From Sesamum alatum (taxonomy: Eukaryota; Streptophyta; Magnoliopsida; Lamiales; Pedaliaceae): 64,000 bases of DNA. The position numbers and the translations under genes were made by a program. Within the stretch, counting starts at the first letter, position 1. Each line of letters starts with the position of its first letter. The notes below the pieces were generated by a model. That model was not told where the DNA came from, did not search any database, and saw only the letters and a program-made list of their open reading frames with translations. The stretch lies in NCBI GenBank assembly GCA_034509735.1, contig JACGWO010000007.1, positions 23,774,046 through 23,838,045 on the forward strand, in the 5' to 3' direction. Positions 23,906-35,049 of this stretch are shown here, piece by piece.

Positions 23906-25675
23906 CCGGTTCGATATAAGGGGCATAGATCTATGTGCTTGGCATGATATACTTGCTTTTATAGCTTTATTGGCATGTTAGATTATATAAATGTATGAAT
24001 AATATGATGATTCAATTGTTTGAATTTGATAGACTTTTGGCATGCTTATTTTATTAGATTGGATCTAAAATTGCATGCTTATTTTCGAATAATTTTTACT
24101 GTTATTGGGCTGAAAAAGATGTTGAAAAATATGAAAAAAAATTTTGGGATCGGACGGCAACGGCGGTGCCTGCGCGCGCGGGCGGCGCGCGCGCTGTGTT
24201 CAGACGGCCGCTGCCCTATGCGCGCGGGTGGCTGGCAGGCACAACGGTTGGGCCGTTTTGTGCCGTTTTTCGACGTTTTCCGGAAAATTCGATTTTCTGT
24301 ATTTTTTTGCACAATATTCTGAAAATATGTTAATTTTGCATATTTGATTTTGGAATAATTGGATTATTCCTCAAATTAAATTTGCTTAATTAATTTGGGA
24401 TTAATACATGCATTGGATGCATTGTTTAAAATGTCCATTAAATTTGAAATTTGAATTTGGCATATTATTTGTATGTTTATGCTTTTGTGATGTTGGACAT
24501 CACTTGGGTATTTGGAATATCCATTGGTTTTATGCATGATTATTTGGAATAATTGTGTTATGTGAGTTGATGGAATCAACATAGGATGATCACAAGAGCC
24601 CTAGACCTTATGTATGGATGAATGTATAATCATTTATTTTCTGTTAGGTGGGGCCTGCATGCCTCTTGTTTTTGGGACTATCATCTCCCGTATTTTCAGC
24701 CTCATGATGTTAAGGCTTGTTTTTATTATTACCAATGTATTACTTTCAGTTGTAACGAGAGTAGATAGGATTGGGGAGGTTTTAGTTTTAACAAGCATTT
24801 GGAGTCGGAGACCCCAAGGAGGAGCATCAAGGCGTGAAACAAGCAGCACTTCAAGGCCCATTGGAATGACAATGGGTTTATTATTATTGTAATAATTTAG
24901 GACCACCCTAGACAGACCATAGACTCACTGCGGGCTCAGTGGGTCGCATAGGTTGGGCTTGTGATCATCCTAACAGGGGTATGCTATGTTTTCTGCATGC
25001 GGCGTATTTATTTATCGCTTTAAATATTGGATATTTATGCATGCTAAAACACTATAATGTGATGAGGTCTCGGTCATACACAAACTCTCATTTGGTTGGA
25101 TCAAATTAAATATTAGGCCCAGAACGGACTTGGATCAAAATGGTATTTTGGTCTGTCCGAGCCTTCCATCCACAGCAATGTGGTGAGGAAGCTACCACTA
25201 CCCAAGTGTGGTCTCACGAGTCGTGGCACACTTGGACTAGGGGAAAGCTGCACTATTGTTGTGAACAAAAAGACTGCGCTCGCTGTTTCCCTGTCTCACG
25301 AGTCGTGGGGGGCGACAATTTGAGGTATGATTTGGTTGATGGGTCGGGCCCAACACTGAGTAACATGGTTCGCTTGGAGTCCTCGGAACCATGTGAATAG
25401 GTGAGGCAAAATATCTTGGGAATCTCATTGGATGAGAATGATATTGGATATCTCCCACGAGGTCTTATTCATGTGAATCGTAAAAGCGAGGCATAGAGAT
25501 TACGCTTGTGGATCCCAAGCCCACTAGGAAATGGTTTCCCGAAACTCCGCTTGAGATTGGCGGACTTTCGTATAAATAGTGGGTGGGTTAAAGAGTAAAA
25601 GACCAAGTCTTCAACTTAAACAATAATATTACCATCATCTGCTAATTTCTGCTTTACATTTTCATTAATGTAGAT
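23906..25675 (+). other. B untranslated leader
   Basis: Leader of about 1.77 kb. It holds a GC-rich island at about 24150-24265, the AACGGT..GCCGTT box at 24243-24257, the CACTG hairpin at 24923-24944, and two CACGAGTCGTG palindromes at 25215-25225 and 25297-25307 (82 bases apart). Frames opening through the GC island are treated as compositional. Confidence 0.75.
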
Positions 25676-26474
25676 ATGTCTAAGAACCCATTAACCATGA
25701 TACTCGAGACTAACAAATTCAATGGAACAAACTACTCGGACTGGCTGAAAACCTGAGGCTTGTCCTCGATTTCGAGAACCAAGGCTACGTCTTGGACGAG
25801 CCGCCGCCGAGCGACTTACCGGAGGGGTCCACGCCTGAAGAACATTTGACGTTCAATAAATGGCATGAGGACAACCGGAAAGTATGCAGTATCATACTGG
25901 CTTCAATGTCTAACGACATCCAGAAGCAGTATGAGAGGTTGGACAACGTCTCCGCCATAATGCTCCACATGAACGAGGTTTATGCGGTTCCGGATAGGCA
26001 TATTAGATATACCGCTACAAAAGCATTCTTTGGCACCAAGCTTGCTGAAGGAGCGTCTGTACAAAGTCATGGGGTCAAGATGCTCTCCCTAGTGGAGAAA
26101 CTCTAGGACCTTAAAAGCTGGGCTTAACAATGACACGTACATTGACATGATCCTCCAGTCGCTTCCTCCATCCTATTACTCGTTTGTTGTAAACTACAAT
26201 ATGAACGGACTTGAGAAGTCTATTCATGAGTTGATCAACATGTTGGTCCAATACGAGTCAACGACCCACAAGTCGGGCCCGACGGTATTGATAGGAGAGG
26301 CTTCGACCTCCAAGGCGAATGGAAAAAGGGCCGGACGCTGGAAGAGGAAGAAGGGAAAAGGGAAGACGGTTGCGGCCCCTGCTCGCGCTCTGGGCGTCCC
26401 TGTTGCATTGCCAAGGGAAAGGGCATTGGAAGAGGGAGTGCCCACAACTCCTGTCCAATCCAGGTATGTTTGTG
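25676..26474 (+). pseudogene. gag: B gag relic
   Basis: Starts at ATG 25676 (MSKNPLTMILETNKFNGTNY). One base is lost near 25750 (CTGAAAACC for CTGAGAAACC), shifting the frame. The frame 25792-26106 then reads the central Gag region (IILASMSNDIQKQYERLDNV and AVPDRHIRYTATKAFFGTK), and 26147-26450 the C-terminal part with basic RWKRKKGKGK. The first half of the CCHC knuckle is missing. Gag is cut at about 26474, where it joins integrase sequence. Confidence 0.85.
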
Positions 26475-27937
26475 TTCAATGGTATAATTGGATTATGACC
26501 GCGAAACACAAACGAAAACATGATGATCATAATAACGCACATATATGGCATGCGAGGTTAGGTCATATCTCTAAAGATAGGATAAGAAGGTTGGTGGACT
26601 CAAAGAGTCTAGAAATAGACGATTTGAACAACCTACCGACCTGCGAATCCTGTCTGAAGGGAAAGATGACCAAGAAACCCTTTGTTGGACAAAGTACACT
26701 AGCCAGTGGTCTGTTGGATTTGATCCATACGGATGTCTGTGGCCCACTAAATACTCAAGCTAGAGGTGTGTACTCGTATTTCATAACCTTTACCGATGAT
26801 CACTCACGGTATGATTATGTTTACCTAATAAGGTACAAATTTGAAGTCTTTTGAAGGTTTAAGGAATACAAACTTGAAGTAGAGAACCAAACCGGTCGAA
26901 AGATCAAAGCCCTTCGGTCGGACTGAGGTGGAGAGTATTTAAGTGGTGACTTTACTGATTATCTAAAAGAGAATGGGATTCTCTCTTAGTGGACCCCTCC
27001 TGGAAACCACAGCTTAATGGTGTGTCTGAAAGGAAGAATCGAACCTTGTTGGACATGGTCCGATCCATGATGAGTTTTACCGAACTCCCCCTTTCCTACT
27101 GGGGATACGCTCCTGAAACAGCAGCCAAAGTTTTGAACTTGGCGCCATCTAAGAAGGTATCCCAGACGCCATATGAGATATGGCATGGCAAGCCTGCCTC
27201 CTACAAATACTTGAAAGTGTGGGGTTGCCCCGCATATGTCAAGAGATTAGTGGGAGATAAACTGGACTGAAGGTCTAGTTTATGCAGGTTCATCGGCTAT
27301 CCGAAAAGAAACTGCGGGGTATTATTTCTATGATCCCTCCGAGCAAAAGGTTTTTGTCTCACGAAACGCAGTGTTCTTGGAAAAGGTTTTCTATCGGATA
27401 GTCGACGCGATGAGGTACACCTTGAGGAATCAAGTGAGGCACCCCATGAGGCAGCAGTGACATCTGAGCCGGTAGTTCCCACTGATATTGTTCCAGTCCT
27501 CCGTAGGTCGGCCAGAGTATCCCATGCACCTGATAGGTATGGATTTCTGGGCCTGACCGGTTAGTTGGATAATGATCCAAAGACGTACGGAGAAGCGATG
27601 TCGGACATCGATTCGGATAAGTAGCTTGAGGCCATGAAATCAGATATGGACTCGATGGGTACAAACCTGGTTTGGACCCTAGTAGACCCACCCAAAGGGG
27701 TAAAACCCGTAGGGTGTAAATGGGTCTACAAACGTAAGCTTGGAGCTGACGGGGAGGTTACAACCTTCAAAGCCAGGCTTGTGGCGAAAGGTTATACTCA
27801 ACGACCCGGGATCGATTTTGAGGAAACCTACTCGCCCGTAGCAATGGCCAAGTCCATTTGGATACTGCTTGCCATAGCAGCATGGTATGACTATGAAATA
27901 TGGCAGATGGACGTGAAAACGGCCTTCCTCAACGGTC
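26475..27937 (+). pseudogene. pol: B pol relic without protease, cut in RT
   Basis: After the Gag join at 26474 the sequence goes straight to the pre-integrase region (IWHARLGH, CESCLKGKM) and integrase (LIHTDVCGPL, FTDDHSRYDYVYL). The protease segment, about 390 bases in G, is absent. Integrase continues with in-frame stops, for example TGA for CGA at about 26925 and TAG for CAG at about 26987. RT follows (KGVKPVGCKWVYKRKLGADG, then [12 protein letters not shown]) and is cut at about 27937. YVDD and RNase H are gone. Confidence 0.85.
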
Positions 27938-29638
27938 TCGAAATTGGGTACCGAGATTCCCCTTGAGACTTATACTAAGCATTTGCTGTCGTATTTCATC
28001 GACGGGTGACGAGGGTCATCTAAGCAGTGTTAGTGGGTTGGCCTGCTAGGGAGCAGCTGACTAAGGTGACTCACGGGAACCATCTTACGAAGGACCTTGA
28101 GTAGAGTGGGTTAGGTATGACGTGTGTTCCCGGTTCCAACAGTACAGGTCAAGTCTTTTGACTTGAGGAATTGCTAAGTTTACCTGTACATCAGGGCTGT
28201 ATCTTAGATATGGTGAGAGATTGCCAAGATACACTTGACTAGTCATAAGCCATATCTAGTGCAGCTCCCGTGTACAGAGTGACAATAGTTTCCAAGAAAG
28301 GATCTATCTCCTGTCAAAAGGTGTTGACAGTTGTGTCTCATAAATGCTCTGAGTCTAGTCCCTAAAATCTATGGCCACAGTAACTGAACTGAAGGGAAGG
28401 TTTCCCTTGCGGCGTTTAGTAAAGGACAAACCGACACTTACGTTCAAAATGGGTACCTGCATTTTCCGTGCCCTAGACCCTAAGTGGTGAGACCGTAGAC
28501 GGAAGGATAGATGTACTGTAGAGCCTAAATGTTCATCCCCGTATATTCACCTAGTCTCTAGTGCCATGGACCGTTGCTAGATGGCCACCCATGGTAACGG
28601 GCGGATTCTAGGAATCCAACCAAGTCTAGCTAAATGTGAACTTAAAGAGTCACACGCAATCCGCACACATAAAAGTATTTAATTTAGAATTAAATATTTG
28701 GAGAAGTGGAGCGATTAAATTTGATTTAATCGGGTCCTTATTTTCTTGGGAAGAATTAATTCCTTTTATTAGATAAAAGGGATTTATCTAATAAATTAGA
28801 TTTATTAGAAATTAATTTAATGGGCTTGGAATAAATATTTATATTTAATATATTTATTTATTGCCCTTGAAATATTTAAATAGGATTTAAATATTCCATT
28901 AAATTAAATTGATGGTTGAGATTAAAGGGAGAGATCTATGGCTTAGATTGGTTTGACCAAAGAAGCTAGATTTGACTAGGATTTGACTAGGTCAAATCCT
29001 AGTTGTGGTGGAGTCTTCAAAGTGTAGGAAACTTGAAGAGGAATAGGATTCCTCTTCTATAAATACTCCTTAGCACACACACATTAAAGAGGATGATGAT
29101 TCTTGAAACACACACACTCTCGTGTGCTCTCTCCCTCCTCTTGGCCGCATCTCTCTCTCTCTCTCATTCCAAGAAAATACTTTCTTGTTCTTTTGTTTTA
29201 ACAATTGAACAAAAGGGGGATTGATCTCGTTAAACTAATAACGTTTGATCGATCCGTCCTCTCCTAAATATACTTGTTCTTTCGCTAGCACGAAGTTCAA
29301 GGTACGTGGGCGGATTGCGTATTACGAATTAGAGGGTCTCCTATACGAGATCTTGGAGCAAATCGGGGAACAACGCGAGTACCGGTTAGAAGGAGAAAAA
29401 GATAAATCGGTAGGTTTTCGGTTTACGTTTTTTCGTCCTCTTTTATTTTGAATCCTATGGCCTCCATGAGATACATGAGATACACCAAACGCCCGGGAGT
29501 TTCAAGGGTACACCCCTTGAACGTGTTTATTTTAATATGTATTTATGCATGTTTAAAATTCTTGAAATTTTAAATTATACCGCGCTTCCACATTCGCGCT
29601 ACTCCCGGGACGATCCACACGCCTACCAAAGGCTTTCA
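27938..29638 (+). repeat. L: D-type LTR fragment, first ~280 bp missing
   Basis: D-type LTR that starts inside the LTR at TCGAAATTGGGTACC, directly after B's RT sequence, and ends GGCTTTCA at 29638 before a primer site. The core block is at about 28549-28600 and the TATA box at 29058. The missing 5' piece corresponds almost exactly to fragment N at 32755-33017. Confidence 0.85.
29058..29065 (+). promoter_or_regulatory. TATA box of LTR L
   Basis: TATAAATA after GGATTCCTCTTC, the same context as in LTRs A and I. A CT repeat follows at about 29150-29165. Confidence 0.6.
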
Positions 29639-30009
29639 GTTGTATCAGAGCCCGGTTCGGTGTATAGGCCTAGGGTTTTGTGTGTGTTTTAAGCATGAAA
29701 ACGTGTTTGGCATGTTTTAATTTATTTCTTGATATTTTTTATCGTAGAGCATGTCGTTTTCTTGCTTTCAATTATGTATGATTTGGTATTGTTGGTTTTT
29801 TCTATTTTATTTGGGAAACTGGGGCAAAATCGAATAAAACAGAGAAAACGTCGCACGCGGCCAGCCGGTGGCTGACCGCGCACGCTGTGCGCTCAGGCGA
29901 GGCGGGCGCGCGCAGGCAGGGGAGCCTGCGCACGGCTGCCTTCGCCAGGCCCGCATGGCGCACGCGGATCAGGCCACCGAGCGCGTGGTCGGGTGACAGG
30001 CTCAGACGG
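29639..30009 (+). other. L primer site and truncated leader
   Basis: TTGTATCAGAGCCCGG follows the LTR end, a D-type primer site with one change from TGGTATCAGAGC. The leader runs about 370 bases into its own GC-rich island (about 29857-30000) and is then joined to minus-strand RT of element E. The join lies near a shared GGGT at about 30007-30012. Confidence 0.75.
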
Positions 30010-31813
30010 GTGGCCATTCCTAACATCCTTCTAGATCTATCCCTACAGATCTTGATGCCAAGGATGTAGGATGCCTCGCCCATATCCTTCATGGAGAATT
30101 ACGTTGACAACCAAGCTTTAGTGGTACCCAACATCTCTGCATCATTCCCAATGAGCAAGATGTCATCCACATAAAGCACCAAAAAACGCAACCGAGCTCC
30201 CACTGATCTTCTTGTATACACAAGGATCGTCCTCGTTCTTGATGAAATCATATCCCCATATGACTTCATCAAAACGTGTGTTCCAGCTTGGGAAGCTTGT
30301 TTGAGGCCATGGATGGACCTTTGGAGACGGCAGACCTTCTACTCTTCTCCAACAGTTGTGAAACCTTCCGGCTGATTCATATAGATCTCTTCCTCTATGA
30401 AACCGTTGAGGAAGGCCGTTTTCACGTCCATCTGCCATATTTCATAGTCATATCATGCTGCTATGACAAGCAGTATCCGAATGGACTTAGCCATTGCTAC
30501 GGACGAGTAGGTTTCCTCAAAGTCGACCCCAGGTCGCTGAGTGTAACCCTTCGCCACAAGCCTGGCTTTGAAGGTTGTAACCTCCCCGTCAGCTCCAAGC
30601 TTACATTTGTAGACCCATTTACACCCTACGGGTTTTACCCCTTTGGGTGGGTCCACTAGGGTTCAAACCTGGTTTGTACCCATTGAGTCCATCTCGGATT
30701 TCATGGCCTTAAGCCACTTATCCAAATCGATGTCCGACATTGCTTCTCCGTACGTCTTTGGATCATTATCCAACTGACCGGTGAGGCCCAGAAATCCATT
30801 CCTATCAGGTGCAAAGGATTCTCTGGCCGACCTATGGAAGACTGGAACATTATCAGTGGGAACTACCGGCTAAGATGTCACGGCCGCCTCATGGGGTACC
30901 TCATTTGATTCCTCAAGGAGTACCTCATCGCGTCGACTATCCGATGGAAAACCCTTTTTCCAAGAACACTGCGTTTCGCGAGACAAAAACCTTTTGCTCG
31001 GAGGGATTATAGAAATAATATCCCGCAGTTTCTTTCGGATAGCCAATGAACCTGCATAAACTAGACCTCGAGTCAGTTTATCTGCCACTAATCTCTTTAC
31101 ATATGCGGGGCAACCCCACATTTTCAAGTATTTGTAGGAGGCAGGCTTGCCATGCCATATCTCATATAGCGTCTGGGATATCTTCTTAGATGGCACCAAG
31201 TTCAAAACTTTGGCCGCCGTCTCAAGAGCGTATCCCCAGAAGGGAAGGGAAAGTTTGGTAAAACTCATCATGGATCTGACCATGTCCAACAAGGTCTGAT
31301 TCCTCCTTTCAGACACACCATTAAGCTGTGGTGTTCCAGGAGGGGTCCACTGAGAGAGAATCCCATTCTCTTTTAAATAATCAGTAAATTCATCACTCAA
31401 ATACTCTCCACCTCGGTCCGATCGAAGGGCTTTGATCTTTCGACCGGTTTGGTTCTCTACTTCAAGTCTGTTTTCCTTAAACCTTCCAAAGGCTTCAGAC
31501 TTGCACCTCATCAGGTAAACATAACCATACCGTGAGTGATCATCGGTAAAGGTTATGAAGTACGAGTACCCATCTCTAGCTTGAGTATTTAGTGGGCCAC
31601 AGACATCCGTATGGATCAAATCCAACAGACCGTTGGCTAGCGTGCTTTGTCCAACAAAGGGTTTCTTGGTCATTTTTCCCTTCAGACAGGATTCGCAGGT
31701 CAGTAGATTGTCCAAATAGTCTATTTCTAGATTGATTGAGTCCACCAACCTTCTTATCCTATCTTGGGAAATCTGACCTAACCTTCTTATCATAATCCAA
31801 TTATACCGTTGAA
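30010..31813 (-). pseudogene. pol: E pol relic without protease
   Basis: The frame 31880-30870 (336 codons) runs from the tail of Gag directly into integrase: the pre-integrase HARLGH motif is lost, CESCLKGKM is present, and LIHTDVCGPL, SDRGGEYL and NGVSERRN keep the D, D and E catalytic positions. RT follows in pieces: 30656-30453 (KGVKPVGCKWVYK, ARLVAKGYTQRPG), 30438-30163 and 30092-30010 (MKDMGEASYILGIK), then it is cut. The protease is absent at the same point as in B (31813/31814). Confidence 0.85.
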
Positions 31814-32677
31814 CACAAACATACCTGGATTGGAGAGGAGTTGTGGGCACTCCCTCTTCCAATGCCCCTTCCCTTGGCAATGCGTGCAGACATCATTTAG
31901 ACCACTGAGAACCACGGGCCTTCCCTTTCCCTTTGTCCGGTCCCATCGGGGCAACAGGGGTGCCTGGAGCGCGAGCAGGGGCCGCAACCGTCTTCCCCTT
32001 TCCCTTCTTCCTTTTCCAGCGTCCGGCCCTCTTGCCATTCTCCTTGGAGGTCGAAGCCTCTCCTATGAATACCGCCGGCGCTGACTTGTGGGTCGTTGCC
32101 TCGTATTGAACCAGCATGTTGATCAACTCATGAATAGACTTCTCAAGTCCGTTCATGTTGTAGTTTACAACAAACGGGTCATAGGACGGAGGAAGTTACT
32201 GGAGGATCACGTCAATGTATGTGTCATTTTAAGCCCAGCTTTAAGGTCCTCGAGTTTCTCCACTAGGGAGAGCATCTTAACCCCATGACTTTGTACAAAC
32301 GATCCTTCAGCAAGCTTGGTGCCAAAGAATGCTTTTGTGGCGGCATATCTAATATGCCTATCCGGAACCGCATAAACCTCGTTCATGCGGAGCATTATGG
32401 CGGAGACGTTGTCCAGCCTCTCATACTGTTTTTGGATATTGTTAGACATCGAAGCCAGTATGATACTGCGTACTTTCTGGTTGTCCTCATGCCATTTCTC
32501 AAATGTTAAACTTTTTTCTGGCGTGGACCCCTCCGGTAAGTCGCTCGGCGGCTCGTCCAAGACGTAGCCTTGGGTCTCGAAACCGAGGACAATCCTCAGG
32601 TTTCTCAGCCAGTCCGAGTAGTTCACTCCGTTGAATTTATTAGTCTCAAGCACAATGGTTAATGGATTCTTAGACAT
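31814..32677 (-). pseudogene. gag: E gag relic
   Basis: Starts at ATG 32677 and stays open for 156 codons (to 32207): MSKNPLTIVLETNKFNGVNY, then ASMSNNIQKQYERLDNV and AVPDRHIRYAATKAFFGTK. After a shift the frame 32156-31893 carries the C-terminal part with RWKRKKGKGK. A third frame, 32038-31790, carries a good CCHC knuckle (CTHCQGKGHWKREC). It is among the best-preserved Gag copies here but still broken by frameshifts. Confidence 0.85.
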
Positions 32678-32754
32678 ATCTACATTAATAAAAATGTAAA
32701 GCAGAAATCAGCAGATGATGGTAATATTATTGTTCAAGTTGAAGACTTGGTCTT

Positions 32755-33017
32755 TGTTAAAATAGGTGACCATGTAGCTAATCTTGGCAGGCGAAATGTA
32801 ACCTATGTCTAGACAATTTCAAGGATTTGATATATTATTAATGAATAAAGAAGTGAAATTCATTTGGCATTACTTTGTTTGTGTTCACTTTATCTGCTTT
32901 ATACATATCTGTTCACTATGCAAACAAAGCCCACGGACTGAAAACGCATTTCGGGGACTGGGACTACGCTTGGAGGTAGGTCCATGAAATCAGTCACACC
33001 GAATCAGTCTGGAAATC
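32755..33017 (+). repeat. N: first 263 bp of a D-type LTR
   Basis: Starts TGTTAAAATAGGTGACC inside E's leader and matches the first part of LTRs A and D, stopping at CAGTCTGGAAATC. It is then joined to the middle of F's LTR. Together N and L would make one almost complete D-type LTR. Confidence 0.85.
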
Positions 33018-33285
33018 GTTACCTTGTAGATTTAACGTGTGCTCGGCTACTAGCGTTGGTCCCTTTTCCAGAATGCTCACAAATCCAAACGTATGGATTC
33101 TCCAAAGGTGATCCACACCACACCGGAAGAAACTCATGTTCTCCTTGCTAGAAGAGAATGGGTTTAAGAAGGAATCGGTTTAAGTGAAGAACACTATGGA
33201 TTAGTGTACTCTTAAACCTACTTTGTTCTTCTTCTTGATTCAAAATCAAGTGAAGAACACAATTGAGAAAGGGGGGCAGATGGCC

Positions 33286-33325
<40 letters not shown>

Positions 33326-35035
33326 GCCGATTTCTTCTTCTTTTTCCTAGAAAAAGATGAATTATGATTCACATATGCAAGGTGTTGTATATACTCATAT
33401 ATATACATAATTAATGTGATTATTGAAATGTGTCTAGGTTCATCCAAGGATGTCTAGATACATTCCAATCAATCACCATTAATTCTTCAATCAAGCCTAC
33501 CAAAATTTATGGTATGATCAAATCATACCAAAAGGGAAGGACTTGATTGGAGTTGATTTGTCTCTTTCCGAAAGAGATAGGTCAACATACCACCTTGCAT
33601 GAAACATGGCTGATTTTGCTTCCTCCAAGGGAGCATTTCGGCCATGTCCAATTTAGGAAGAAGTCCAACTTCTTCCTATTCCAAAATAGGAATTATTTCT
33701 CCTCTCGGGTCAAATTTAACGGACCGGGTTTTTATCGTAATCCAATTATGATGAACCCGACATTAAATCCAATTTAATGTCTGCTTAAATTATTCCCGTT
33801 GATCTTTTAATCCAATTAAAAGATCCAATATCTCAACTTTCCATATTTAATCAAAAATCCAATTTACCGATTAAACGAGGGCCCGATACAATATCGGCCC
33901 GTCCATCCAATGGACTTTCCCTTAAGTAATCCAATTACTTATTTATCCTTCGACATTGACTCCAATTCAATCTCTCAACCTCCTCGGTAATTTGTGTGTG
34001 ACCCTTTAGGTTCACCCTCAGCTGGACTTGGGCCCGTGTCACACAAGGACCCGTTACCATGGGTGGCCGCCTAGCAACGGTCCATGGCACTAGAGACTAG
34101 GTAAATTGGCGTGAACATTTAGGCACCGATTCCGTACGGGTATGGTCCTTCCGTCTACCGTCTCCCGGCATTAGTCTAGGGTATGGAATTGGGCGTCGGT
34201 TTCCATCCTTGACTAGGCATCTATGCTTAATACTCGAGACTACGCATGCTTCATTGCGTCGACACAAGAAACCATTCCCTTTTCAACCAACCACTGTGGC
34301 CACAGCTTTAAATAGCACGAACGTTTCTCCGAGTGCATAGGAGATACCTCTGTCACATACTGACAGGGGACAGATCCTCTTCTTGGAATCCACCGTCCTC
34401 TCTACACATTCCGACTGCACTGGACAAGGCTTATGATGATCATCTTACAAAATGATCACCTCTCGCCAGATCCAAGATACAGCCATCCTGTGCACGCGAC
34501 TGCCATGATCCCTTAAGTCTGAGGACTACTCCCGTACTATCGGAATCGGGGAAATCCAATCATACCGACCAAGCCTCCAAGGCTTCCATATGATGATCCC
34601 CACGAGTGACCAGTCCGCTCGATCCTAGTCGACCAACCCATCAAGATCGTGTAGGCGTCCCACGCCTGTCGCCGATGAAACATGGCACTCATCCAATGAA
34701 CACGACTCTTGATGCAAGTCTCAATAGGACTCTCGATGCCCTGTCTCGACGTCCTCGACGTGGAACGTTTCAGACCCAACTCTAAATCAGTTGGTTTCAT
34801 GACCACCATCCAATGCATGGCCCAACTGCATGAGTTGTTAACCGTGGTCTGTGGGCTTTGTTGCGATATAAGTTAAACACCGTTTTAACAAATGTGAAAT
34901 GAGCACAACAAAGTAAGCACCAAAAGTGATGAATACTCATTTTATTCATCACATAATAATACTACATTTACATCGAGTTGTATAATAGGTTACAAATCGC
35001 CAAACCTATTGGCTTTCTGGTCACCTATTCTAACA
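33018..35035 (-). repeat. F 3' LTR (C-type), end truncated
   Basis: From TGTTAGAATAGG (minus strand, 35035) through the core block (about 34050-34100) and a TATA-like stretch (about 33406-33396) to a GA repeat at 33290-33324 in the R/U5 zone. It is cut at 33018 before the true end. The adjoining polypurine tract identifies it as the 3' LTR. Confidence 0.85.
33290..33324. repeat. GA microsatellite in the F LTR
   Basis: About 35 bases of GA repeat, CT-rich on the element's sense strand, just downstream of its TATA region. Other C-type LTRs have a much shorter CT tract here. Confidence 0.85.
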
Positions 35036-35036
35036 A

Positions 35037-35048
35037 TCTCCCACTTGA
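35037..35048 (-). other. F polypurine tract
   Basis: The minus strand reads TCAAGTGGGAGA, with one base between it and the LTR start TGTTAG. Confidence 0.8.
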
Positions 35049-35049
35049 C

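Larger units (their letters stand above)
17494..27937 (+). mobile_element. B: Ty1/copia element, protease deleted, 3' end lost
   Basis: Plus-strand element inserted in E2's leader. It has a 5' LTR (17494-23891, opened by solo LTR C), primer site, leader, and gag-pol up to RT at 27937, where it is cut and joined to LTR fragment L. No 3' LTR is seen. The first bases read TATTACAATAGG, so the usual TG has become TA. Coding sequence has several in-frame stops and lacks the protease. Confidence 0.85.
30010..32754 (-). mobile_element. E: Ty1/copia gag-pol relic, protease deleted, no LTRs
   Basis: Minus-strand internal region only: about 80 bases of leader, gag from 32677, integrase and RT down to 30010. 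The 5' side is cut by LTR fragment N, and the 3' side by L's leader. It shares B's protease deletion. RNase H is missing. Confidence 0.85.
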
